DNA from: Gelidibacter pelagius
Lineage (GTDB): Bacteria; Bacteroidota; Bacteroidia; Flavobacteriales; Flavobacteriaceae
Length of the DNA stretch: 64,000 nt
Direction: 5' to 3'
Assembly (NCBI RefSeq): GCF_017581925.1
Contig: NZ_JAGEVG010000011.1
Location: 62,001-126,000 of the forward strand
The notes under the pieces are model-generated. The model was not told the DNA's origin. It did not search any database and saw only the letters and a program-made list of their open reading frames with translations. This document shows positions 38,883 through 53,200 of the stretch, one piece after another; the first letter of the stretch is position 1, and the number at the start of each line of letters is the position of its first letter. Position numbers and translations under genes: made by a program.

Positions 38883-40457
38883 CTATTCAAAAAGCGCCTC
38901 CACCCCTTCAATCCTAAAAGATTCATTTTCAGGAGTCCTATGTTCTTTTCTGACGATATCATAAAACTTTTCCACCATTTCCGGATGTTGATCCATGATA
39001 TTATGTTCCTCTCGGATATCGGCATCCAAATCGTACAACTCGACTTCCTTATTGCCATCTTTAATGTTTTTCCAGATCATTTTCCATTTGCCCATTCTCA
39101 CGGCTACTTGTCCGTTATACCCAGCAAACTCCCAATAAAGGTACTCATGCTCCTTTTGTTTTTCGGTATTCGTAAGCGTGTTATAAAAGCTAATGCCATC
39201 GGATTTATAGTCGGTTTGCACGTTAGCAATCTCGTTTAAGGTAGGCATGACATCGTAAAATGCCGACATATGATCTGTTTTTGATCCTGCTTTTATTTTA
39301 GCTGGCCAAGTGGCAATCATAGGCACTCGAATTCCACCTTCATATAAAAATCCTTTTCCTTTGCCGTAACTACTATCAAATGGCGCCGCGCTGTCAAACC
39401 AAACGGCGTCACCACCACCGGCCGAGCTTGGCCCATTATCAGAAGTAAATACAATGAGCGTATTTTCATAGAGGCCTTCTTTCTTTAGATATGCGACCAA
39501 TTTACCCACATTTTCATCCAAATAAGAAATCATCGCCGCATAGGTAGCGTGCGGGTATCGGGTTGGAAAATAATCCACGTTTTTGTCCTCAATAAAAAAA
39601 TGGGGTTTTTCGTCACCAAATTTATTCACGTAATAATCAATCCATTTTTGGGGCGCCTGCAATGGCACGTGTGGGATTGGACTTGCCCAATACACGAAGA
39701 ACGGTTCCTTTTTATTTTCATCAATAAAATTCATCATTTTATCAAAAATCAACGTCGGACTATAATCGGGTTGTGTATATTTTTCATAAGATGCCGCTGC
39801 CATCGGATCAGCGCCTTTTGATAAACCGAAGTGTGGCGAAATGGTGTCGTTCCTTAAATGGTAACGGTTTTCATTTTCATACAGATGCACGGGGGTGTAG
39901 GTATGCGCTTGTCTTTGACAATTGTATCCGAAAAAATAATCAAAACCCATGGTCGTAGGAATGGATTCAGTGTGTGGCGCTCCCAAGCCCCACTTTCCAA
40001 CAATGGCAGTTTTATAATTGACTGATTTTAATTGCTGGGCAATTGTGACGGTATTTTTTGGCATCGGACGTTGCCCTTCCAGACTAGAATCTGCAATCAT
40101 TGAGCGATAGTTAAAAACATCACCACGTTCTCTCCATTCGTCATTGCCACGAATGCTCGCGTGTCCGCCATGCAAACCCGTTAACAATGATGCACGCGCT
40201 GGAGCGCAAACAGGTGATGCCGTGTAATGTTGGGTAAACAACAAACCTTCTTTTGCCAAGGCATCAATGTTAGGCGTTTCAATTTTTGTCTGCCCGTACA
40301 CACCCAAATCGCCATAACCTAAATCGTCCGCCAGAATATAAACGATGTTTGGTTTTTGATTGGTTTCGATTTTAGCGGATTTTTTAGCCGTTTTATCTTG
40401 ACAGCCAAAAAGGGATACTATTAAAATAAAAGTTGTAAAAATCTGAACTATTTTCAT
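38883..40457 (-). CDS. Sulfatase lipoprotein (arylsulfatase type, S1_16-like)
   Basis: A type I sulfatase that would remove sulfate esters from sugars after its Cys is converted to formylglycine. It is 524 residues with lipobox LFGC (Cys19). The active-site signature is SPVCAPARASLLTG (Cys84). Metal-binding segments include IVYILADDLGYGDLG and VFTSDNGPSSAGG. The motif GFDYFFGYNCQRQAHTYTPV recalls the S1_16 group, which includes galactose/GalNAc 4-O-sulfatases; subfamily and position of attack are inference. It follows the GH2 gene by 14 bp, so sulfate removal and beta-galactosidase action are probably co-expressed. An anaerobic or Cys-type maturase must be encoded elsewhere. Confidence 0.93.
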   Translation of the reverse strand: MKIVQIFTTFILIVSLFGCQDKTAKKSAKIETNQKPNIVYILADDLGYGDLGVYGQTKIETPNIDALAKEGLLFTQHYTASPVCAPARASLLTGLHGGHASIRGNDEWRERGDVFNYRSMIADSSLEGQRPMPKNTVTIAQQLKSVNYKTAIVGKWGLGAPHTESIPTTMGFDYFFGYNCQRQAHTYTPVHLYENENRYHLRNDTISPHFGLSKGADPMAAASYEKYTQPDYSPTLIFDKMMNFIDENKKEPFFVYWASPIPHVPLQAPQKWIDYYVNKFGDEKPHFFIEDKNVDYFPTRYPHATYAAMISYLDENVGKLVAYLKKEGLYENTLIVFTSDNGPSSAGGGDAVWFDSAAPFDSSYGKGKGFLYEGGIRVPMIATWPAKIKAGSKTDHMSAFYDVMPTLNEIANVQTDYKSDGISFYNTLTNTEKQKEHEYLYWEFAGYNGQVAVRMGKWKMIWKNIKDGNKEVELYDLDADIREEHNIMDQHPEMVEKFYDIVRKEHRTPENESFRIEGVEALFE

Positions 40458-40471
40458 GCGATAAACTGTTT

Positions 40472-42958
40472 TTAATTTATAGTGGTGATGTATGTTTTTG
40501 CTGTTTTTAATCCTTTACCAGAAACGGTGAGTTCTATTTTACCGACATCTTCAGCCGATTGTACCAGTACCACCAATTTACCACTAAATAATTTCATGGT
40601 CGGTAGATGAAACATTTCCAATGAGGTGGCATCGCCATTGGCAGCCGCTCTATACGTTCCTGCGCCCGTGACGTTGAAATTTAACTGATTGGTAGCTGTT
40701 GGACACAGAATACCGTTTTTATCTACAACGGATACGGTTACAAACGCCAAATCCTTGCCGTCGGCATTGAGTTGGGTTCTATCTGCTTCCAATACTAACT
40801 GATAAGGTTTACCTGCGGTATGAGTTTCTTTTTCTGCAACAGGCCGACCTTCGCTATCAAACGCCACCACTTTTATGGTACCAGGTTCATAGATCACATC
40901 CATCCACATCAGGCGGTATCTGTTTGTTGGCGAGCTCATATTTTTTTTCTGAACGCCCATGCTTTTGCCATTGACAAAAAGCTCGGCGCTTTCATAACTT
41001 GTATAGACAAATACAGGCGTTACTTCGCCTTCACGGCCTTCCCAATTCCAATGTGGAAGTATATGCAAGGTTTCGTCTTTGGTATTCCATCGACTGCGAT
41101 AGAGATAATACCGATCTTTTGGCAATCCCGCCAAATCATTGATCCCAAAATACGAACTTCGCGACGGCCACATATCATCATAAGGTGTAGGTTCGCCCAA
41201 ATAATCAAAACCAGTCCAAACGAACTCCCCAATTACCCATGGTTTATCATCCTGTAATACAAAATCCTCATCGGGGATATTAGACCAACTGCAAGCTTCC
41301 AAATCATAAGAAGAGGATTGCAAATCATTATATTGTTTCATTTTTGCTTCCACAACAGGGAATTTATAAATACCTCGGGAACTTACGGTCGAAGCCGTTT
41401 CTGATCCCAGAATCAAGCCTTGTGGAAAGGCTTTATAAGCCTCCTCATATAAATGCACCCGATAATTCAACCCAGGAATGTCCAATACCGCTCCAAATCC
41501 CGAGGCCATCGTCGCTTCTACCTGATCCATACCCACGGTGACCGGTCGGGTGGGATCTTCACGATGGAAGATGTCCTGAAGCCATTTGGCCCGTTTGGCG
41601 CCGTCACTTCCCCATTGGTCCGGCACTTCATTCCCAGAACTCCACATCACAATGCTGGGATGATTTCGGGTGGCCTGAACCAAGTTGACAATGTCTTTTT
41701 CCGCATCTGTTTCAAAATAGAGATGGTAGCCATTTTCAACTTTCGGCTTTGCCCATTCGTCAAAACTTTCTGCTAAAAACAAAAAGCCCATTTCATCACA
41801 CAATTCGAGTTGCTCGAACGAAGGCATATTGTGCGAACTGCGGATGGCATTGGCACCCATATCCTTCAAAATGGTGAGCTGCCTACGTAATGCTGCAGTA
41901 TTTACTGCCGTACCAATCGGGCCCAAATCGTGATGCAGACAAACGCCTTTAAATTTAATGACCGAATCGTTTAAACTGAAGCCTTTTTCAGCTTCGTATT
42001 TTATTTTGCGAATGCCGAAGCGCGTTGAAATTTCGTCTTTTAAGTGATTTCCCATATAAAGCTGGGAAATTGACGTATATAAATAAGGGGTTTCCGGACT
42101 CCACAACTTCGGATTGGATACGGCAATATTTTGCTCAAACTCGTTGTCATAAAGTGTTTTTGTTGTATCGGTCGCCACGATTTTCCCGTCAGCATCTTTA
42201 ATTTGTGTTACCAATATCAGATGCTCTCCAGACACTTTCGTCTTGACATTGACCTTCGCCAGCTCTGACGAGATAAATGGCGTGGTTATAAAAGTTCCCC
42301 ATTGATCTATGCTTGCTTTATTTTTGACAATCACTCTGACATTGCGATACAAGCCTGCCCCAGGATACCATCGTGAAGACCGCTCTCGATTGGTTAACTT
42401 AACAGCCAAGGAATTTTGTTGGTCGGCAAGGATATGATCTGTTATATCGAAATAAAAATAGCTGTACCCATAATTCCAACTGCCAATTTTTTTGCCATTG
42501 AGAAAAACTTCGGGTTCACTCATAGCACCTTCAAAGAGAAGGATCACTTTTTTTTCAGCGGAAAAATTCGGAATGGAAAACTGATTGCGGTACCAGCCAA
42601 CGCCAATATAGGGCAAGGCGCCTGTGCGTCCGGTTTTTTCGGTAGCCACCTCTTCGCCATTTTGGACAATGGCGACGGTTTGCTTGTCTATGTCCATATT
42701 GAAGGGACCTTTTATCGCCCAATCGTGTGGTACGGTAACGGACTCCCATTTTGAATCATTGAAGTCGGGTGCGTAGGCATTTTCCACATCGCCTTTATGA
42801 AAACGCCAGTTTTTCTCTAAAGTCAAGACCTCTCTGGTTTTATTTTGACCAAATACGGATACGGTCAATGCCATCCATAGGGCAATGAGCAGCGAGATCT
42901 TACTTCTTTTATGCCCTATAGAAACATCAGTAATCTTCATTTTGGACTTTAAATACAT
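40472..42958 (-). CDS. GH2 beta-galactosidase-like enzyme with DUF4982 domain
   Basis: An 828-residue GH2 hydrolase. The start is the first ATG; a second, six codons in (42940), also gives a fair signal peptide ending in SVFGQ. The order is GH2 sugar-binding domain (about 45-220), immunoglobulin-like domain, barrel (about 330-620) and a DUF4982 module (about 635-705, SYESAELFVNGKSMG) followed by a last beta domain. Acid/base Glu is in VMWSSGNEVPDQ; the nucleophile is most likely Glu in LILGSETAS. It differs clearly from the two LacZ-like GH2 proteins to the right. Galactosidase activity is likely, but GH2 also includes other specificities. The sulfatase gene follows within 14 bp. Confidence 0.9.
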   Translation of the reverse strand: MYLKSKMKITDVSIGHKRSKISLLIALWMALTVSVFGQNKTREVLTLEKNWRFHKGDVENAYAPDFNDSKWESVTVPHDWAIKGPFNMDIDKQTVAIVQNGEEVATEKTGRTGALPYIGVGWYRNQFSIPNFSAEKKVILLFEGAMSEPEVFLNGKKIGSWNYGYSYFYFDITDHILADQQNSLAVKLTNRERSSRWYPGAGLYRNVRVIVKNKASIDQWGTFITTPFISSELAKVNVKTKVSGEHLILVTQIKDADGKIVATDTTKTLYDNEFEQNIAVSNPKLWSPETPYLYTSISQLYMGNHLKDEISTRFGIRKIKYEAEKGFSLNDSVIKFKGVCLHHDLGPIGTAVNTAALRRQLTILKDMGANAIRSSHNMPSFEQLELCDEMGFLFLAESFDEWAKPKVENGYHLYFETDAEKDIVNLVQATRNHPSIVMWSSGNEVPDQWGSDGAKRAKWLQDIFHREDPTRPVTVGMDQVEATMASGFGAVLDIPGLNYRVHLYEEAYKAFPQGLILGSETASTVSSRGIYKFPVVEAKMKQYNDLQSSSYDLEACSWSNIPDEDFVLQDDKPWVIGEFVWTGFDYLGEPTPYDDMWPSRSSYFGINDLAGLPKDRYYLYRSRWNTKDETLHILPHWNWEGREGEVTPVFVYTSYESAELFVNGKSMGVQKKNMSSPTNRYRLMWMDVIYEPGTIKVVAFDSEGRPVAEKETHTAGKPYQLVLEADRTQLNADGKDLAFVTVSVVDKNGILCPTATNQLNFNVTGAGTYRAAANGDATSLEMFHLPTMKLFSGKLVVLVQSAEDVGKIELTVSGKGLKTAKTYITTIN

Positions 42959-43020
42959 TTATATATCATTTGGGCAACACATTAAATCATCATTTACAGA
43001 TTATCGAAACACCGGTATTT

Positions 43021-43095
43021 AAGATGTCGCCTCTACGAGGCTCGTTTTAATTTGTTATTCTTTTTTACAAAGATGTCATCCCTACGGGATTAATA
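43021..43095. repeat. Two copies of the short hairpin repeat (AAGATGTC + palindrome)
   Basis: Copies at 43021-43043 (stem-loop GCCTCTACGAGGC) and 43066-43095 (TACAAAGATGTC then ATCCCTACGGGAT). Both share the AAGATGTC arm and differ in the stem by paired changes, like the copies at 61804-62020. They lie between the GH27 and GH2 genes. Confidence 0.7.
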
Positions 43096-43152
43096 TGCAT
43101 AGGAAATAGAGCTCTGCAGCAGCGCCATCTCAACGCACGATATAATTATTTC

Positions 43153-44406
43153 TTATTTATTCTGAAACACATTGAACGGTTTTGACGTGCCATCAAGGGT
43201 CAAAACAACGACCCCGTGTGAAGGCACTTGAAAACCCAATGCTTTATCCGTACTCGTCCCAAAATCCTTCTTGGCCCATAAATCGCGGTAGCTATAGCCT
43301 TCAGAAGGGTCCAAACCTACAGTCTCTAAATCAAAAGAGATCATTGCCGTTTTGTTTGATCTGTTCAACAAAGTGACCGCCACTTTTCCGCTCATGGTCG
43401 AGATTAACGGTTTTGCCCAAACTTCCAAATCCCCACGATCAACCAGTCGGCGCGCTTGATAGACCAAAGGGTCTTGATTGAGTGCGATAAGCTCTTCGTT
43501 GGTCAATATAGCTATGGTTTCATCGCTCATATATCGCAAATCATTTCCTGCCAAAAGCGGTGAATTCATCATGCACCACATGGTAAAATGTGTTTTATCT
43601 TCTTCATAAGTCATTCCTCTCCCCACTTGCAACATGTCCATATCGTTGACATGACCTGGAGAGGCATATTTCCATAAATCGGCATTCAAGTCGATGATGT
43701 TTAGGATCGAGCTAAATTCGTTGGAAATATCGCCTGAAATGCGCCACGAATCGGCAATTTGAAGTGCCCATTCTCCAGGAAATTCCCATCGGCAGATATT
43801 AAAAACCGTATTGGGCTTGATCTCTTTAATGATATTGGCGATTTGAGTGTAACGGGTTTCTTCATCAAGCCCAAGCCACTCGCCACCACACCAATCGACC
43901 TTGATAAAATCGTAATTCCAATCGTCAAGCATCAGTTTCAAATCTTTTCGATCATGTCCCATCAGTCCGGAACCAACACCAATCGTGTCCTTATCCCATT
44001 GTGAAGCGCAGGTATTGATGCCGGCGTCAGAGTAGATTCCAGCCTTTAAGCCTTTGGAATGGATGTAATCTGATATCACTTTCATCCCATTGGGAAACCG
44101 TACCGGATGGACGAGCAAATTACCATGATCATCACGACCGGCAAAAAATCCATCATCCACATTGATATAGGTGTATCCAGCCTGCGCCATCCCCGAAGAC
44201 ACCATAAAATCTGCTTGCGCTTTAATGACGTCTTCATTGATATTCACACGGAAATTATTCCAGCTGGACCATCCCATAATGGGTGTTTGTGGTTTCTTTA
44301 TAACAGGTGAACTATTTTCATTTGAATCAAACGGTCTTAGGTCTTGCTCTTGATTTTTACAAGACGCGAGCATTATCACCGCTAATAAAAGACCATATTT
44401 TATCAT
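43153..44406 (-). CDS. GH27 alpha-galactosidase lipoprotein
   Basis: Removes terminal alpha-galactose (or alpha-GalNAc) with retention. It is 417 residues with lipobox LASC (Cys16). The barrel opens with PIMGWSSWNNFRVNINEDV and YINVDDGFF. The nucleophile is Asp171 in FIKVDWCGG; Asp226 in WRISGDISN fits the acid/base, by comparison with human alpha-galactosidase A. The chain ends with the usual C-terminal beta domain (LEVWAKPL, then GKVAVTLLNRS). Known GH27 members include both alpha-galactosidases and alpha-N-acetylgalactosaminidases; sequence alone does not decide. It lies 87 bp after the LacZ-like GH2 gene, with a hairpin between them. Confidence 0.93.
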   Translation of the reverse strand: MIKYGLLLAVIMLASCKNQEQDLRPFDSNENSSPVIKKPQTPIMGWSSWNNFRVNINEDVIKAQADFMVSSGMAQAGYTYINVDDGFFAGRDDHGNLLVHPVRFPNGMKVISDYIHSKGLKAGIYSDAGINTCASQWDKDTIGVGSGLMGHDRKDLKLMLDDWNYDFIKVDWCGGEWLGLDEETRYTQIANIIKEIKPNTVFNICRWEFPGEWALQIADSWRISGDISNEFSSILNIIDLNADLWKYASPGHVNDMDMLQVGRGMTYEEDKTHFTMWCMMNSPLLAGNDLRYMSDETIAILTNEELIALNQDPLVYQARRLVDRGDLEVWAKPLISTMSGKVAVTLLNRSNKTAMISFDLETVGLDPSEGYSYRDLWAKKDFGTSTDKALGFQVPSHGVVVLTLDGTSKPFNVFQNK

Positions 44407-44428
44407 TTCACTTGATTTATAAAAACCA

Positions 44429-44464
44429 ATATCGACTTTCTGCGTATTGCACTAAAGTCGATAT
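44429..44464 (-). terminator. Intercistronic hairpin between GH2 and GH27 genes
   Basis: Perfect 11-bp arms ATATCGACTTT / AAAGTCGATAT with a 14-nt loop, 30 bp after the GH2 stop. On the minus strand TGGTTTTTATAAAT follows, so it may act as a partial terminator or as an RNA-protecting structure. Confidence 0.6.
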
Positions 44465-44493
44465 GGTGTTTATTATAGCATTATTTTAATTTC

Positions 44494-47619
<3,126 letters not shown>

Positions 47620-47668
47620 TTAATATTAATATTCTTTAAAACGAACTTTGAATTCGGTTCTTGTTTCT

Positions 47669-48319
47669 CTAATTGACGTATTTGTGCAATATTTTCTTCC
47701 ACTTTTGATAGCCTTCCTTGCTTAAGTGCAGCCCATCATAAGTGTATTCTGGTTTTAAAAACTTTTTACCATTTCCCATAGGCCTATGGAGATTAATATA
47801 GGTGATATAGTGAGTTTTAGCAAGCTCTTTTAACCGTTTGTTTGTTGCTATGATTACGTGATGATTATTTTTGTGTCCAGAAAATTTGTCGCCTACATTT
47901 GGATTTACCGGCAAAATACTCTGCAAGTATATTTTTGTGTCTGGAGATTGCTGTTTGATCTGTTCAATGATTTTTTCGGTATTTTCTACCACATAATCCA
48001 TACTTCTTCCCCTTGCCAAGTCGTTCGTCCCAATCAACAAAAAAACCTTATCGGGTTTTGAGGAGGTCACTTCATCCAATCGGAATAAAATACCATCAGT
48101 AACATCGCCGCTGATGCCTCTGTTCACGGCATTTATATCGGGAAATAAAGCGCTCCAATCGCCACCTTCAGTAATGCTGTTCCCCAAAAATATAATTTCA
48201 TTTTCGGTATCCAATGTATTCTCAAATACGTCCTTTCGCTTGTAATAATGGTCGGAATACTGTTGCGAATAACCAACACTTACAAAAGCGAGTAAAAAAA
48301 TGATGAGAAGATTTTTCAT
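47669..48319 (-). CDS. Exported SGNH/GDSL hydrolase
   Basis: A 216-residue esterase-like enzyme. The signal peptide ends VGYSQ. SGNH blocks are visible: Ser in EIIFLGNSITEGGDW (block I), Gly in GISGD (block II), Asn in LLIGTNDLARG (block III), and Asp and His in YDGLHLSKEGYQ (block V). Such proteins remove acyl, often acetyl, groups. Placed between two beta-galactosidase genes (61 bp and 28 bp gaps), it may deacetylate sugars of the same glycan before the glycosidases act. O-acetylated sialic acid or galactose are possible targets, but this is inference. Lipase or other esterase action is not excluded. Confidence 0.9.
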   Translation of the reverse strand: MKNLLIIFLLAFVSVGYSQQYSDHYYKRKDVFENTLDTENEIIFLGNSITEGGDWSALFPDINAVNRGISGDVTDGILFRLDEVTSSKPDKVFLLIGTNDLARGRSMDYVVENTEKIIEQIKQQSPDTKIYLQSILPVNPNVGDKFSGHKNNHHVIIATNKRLKELAKTHYITYINLHRPMGNGKKFLKPEYTYDGLHLSKEGYQKWKKILHKYVN

Positions 48320-48347
48320 ACCTATGATGTAACAGGTTTAGTGTTGA

Positions 48348-51710
<3,363 letters not shown>

Positions 51711-51860
51711 TTATATAGAATACATAATTAAACTTTTAATAATCATTTCCATTTTCACTATCAGCAGTTTTGAATAGCCAAAAACATTCGATTTTGAACT
51801 GAATGAGCAACGATTATTACTACTATGAGCGCCCTAAAATTAAGCAATATTTCAACAATA

Positions 51861-51881
51861 GTATTATGTACGACATATTAA
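51861..51881. promoter_or_regulatory. Palindromic operator-like site B
   Basis: TATTATGTACGACATATTAA carries the dyad TATGT-ACG-ACATA. It matches site A at 24611-24631 in all but two central positions and the flanks. On the minus strand it ends in TACTATTG (51863-51856), one mismatch from TAnnTTTG, 152 bp before the GH2 start. A role as shared operator for two glycosidase operons is inferred. Confidence 0.55.
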
Positions 51882-51885
51882 ATCT

Positions 51886-51901
51886 ACGAAAACGGTTTCG
51901 T
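51886..51901. promoter_or_regulatory. Second dyad next to site B
   Basis: ACGAAAACGGTTTCGT has palindromic arms ACGAAA / TTTCGT. It sits 5 bp beyond site B, away from the GH2 start. Its form is like LacI-family operators, but no second copy was found in the window. Confidence 0.35.
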
Positions 51902-51946
51902 GAATCTACTGTTCAAAAGAGTTTAAAATCTAATATTTAGGACTTC

Positions 51947-53125
51947 TTATTCGTAAGTCAAATATGCCGAGACCAACCAATGATTCAATTTATCACCATC
52001 CACTGGCGTTGCCGGGATTTTAATTCTGATATTATGATCACCAGCTTTCAGATTACCTAAATCTACCATCATCGGTTCCACAAAAGATCCTGGGCACCAG
52101 TTGGAACGCGACAAATCTGAAGAGGCAATACGCTCTTCAATTTCCTTAATTTCGTATTTTCTGGTTTCCGGACTTATATAAGAAGCCGAATCTTTCTTGA
52201 TCCACACGCCCGAAGTTGGATTGAAACGTCTAAAAGAGGCGCAATCCTCACGCCACGGAATGGTATCCAAAACCAATTTGCCGTCAAAATACACACTGTT
52301 TTTAATTTTGATAAATTCATCACCACCGCTGTGTCCACCGTGCCCAGTTGTGATATAATGTAGTTTGACATTTTTTGCATCCTTTTTTAACTGAATGGTC
52401 TGTTCCAAGTCTTTATTGGCAAAATTATCGGGGATTTGCTGTCCGCCTACATAAGGAATGGTATTTACTATTGGTAACACGGAAACTTTTTGTTGTTTTC
52501 TATCGGAATAGGTCAATTCCATATCAAAATCATAGCCTTCGGCAGTCCAAGTGTCAATCCAAACGCCCACATAAAATGTACCAGTGACCAAGCTTTCCAA
52601 ATCGGTGATATCATGTTCCCAAACCACCTGTTTTTCCCATGAAGGGATATAAACTGGCCGTCTATATTTTACCTTATTATCACTATAATAGCCAACGCCA
52701 AATGGGGTCATGAATCGCATTAGTTCTACAACAGGATTATAGTTTTTACCGGTGACAAATCCCGCGTATTTATCATCCACATAAGAGTCTGACGGAAATT
52801 TCTCATCCTTTTCCGCAATGGAAATAATGGATAGTTTTTCTGGATCGGTGACTACAAAACAAGATCCGGATTTGTCCCAACGATCGCCAGCGGAACGCAC
52901 GGTCAGTTTGATTTTTACATCGGTTCCATTTGCAAATGTGGGCACGGTCACTTTTTTGTAGACCAAACGTCCGTCCATTAAACTGACGGCTTCGGCATCC
53001 GTGCCTTTGTCACCGGTGAAGTTTAGAGGTTGTTTATCGAAGACCTTGTAGGTTGAAGGGTTTTGTGCGTTGGCTGAAAAGAGCGATGCAAAAAGAAATG
53101 TTATGAGTAGGGATTTTAATTTCAC
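51947..53125 (-). CDS. PNGase F-family peptide-N-glycosidase
   Basis: Predicted to cut the amide bond between Asn and the first GlcNAc, freeing whole N-glycans. The 392-residue protein starts with GTG; the signal peptide ends SANAQ. Both PNGase F beta-sandwich domains are recognisable: RFMTPFGVGYYSD matches RFITPYWVG, VTGTFYVGVWIDTWTAEG matches the TETWLAKG region, and SNWCPGSFVEP matches GWCPGMAVP. By alignment by eye, catalytic Asp60 of PNGase F is Asp84 (DRWDKSG) and Glu206 is Glu270 (GGDEF). Glu118 is replaced by Asp191 (IDTW). The key residue is kept, so activity is likely, but altered specificity is possible. It follows two GH92 mannosidase genes in one run. Confidence 0.9.
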   Translation of the reverse strand: MKLKSLLITFLFASLFSANAQNPSTYKVFDKQPLNFTGDKGTDAEAVSLMDGRLVYKKVTVPTFANGTDVKIKLTVRSAGDRWDKSGSCFVVTDPEKLSIISIAEKDEKFPSDSYVDDKYAGFVTGKNYNPVVELMRFMTPFGVGYYSDNKVKYRRPVYIPSWEKQVVWEHDITDLESLVTGTFYVGVWIDTWTAEGYDFDMELTYSDRKQQKVSVLPIVNTIPYVGGQQIPDNFANKDLEQTIQLKKDAKNVKLHYITTGHGGHSGGDEFIKIKNSVYFDGKLVLDTIPWREDCASFRRFNPTSGVWIKKDSASYISPETRKYEIKEIEERIASSDLSRSNWCPGSFVEPMMVDLGNLKAGDHNIRIKIPATPVDGDKLNHWLVSAYLTYE

Positions 53126-53155
53126 GTATCAGGATTTTTATTTTGTTAATTAGCC

Positions 53156-53188
53156 AGACCTTTCAGGTTTTAAAAACCTGAAAGGTCT
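53156..53188. repeat. 33-bp perfect inverted repeat
   Basis: Arms AGACCTTTCAGGTTTT and AAAACCTGAAAGGTCT flank a single A, in the 75-bp gap between the GH92 stop and the PNGase start. No T-run follows directly on the minus strand. It could be a dispersed palindrome or a processing site within the message. Confidence 0.6.
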
Positions 53189-53200
53189 CCGCAAGATTAT

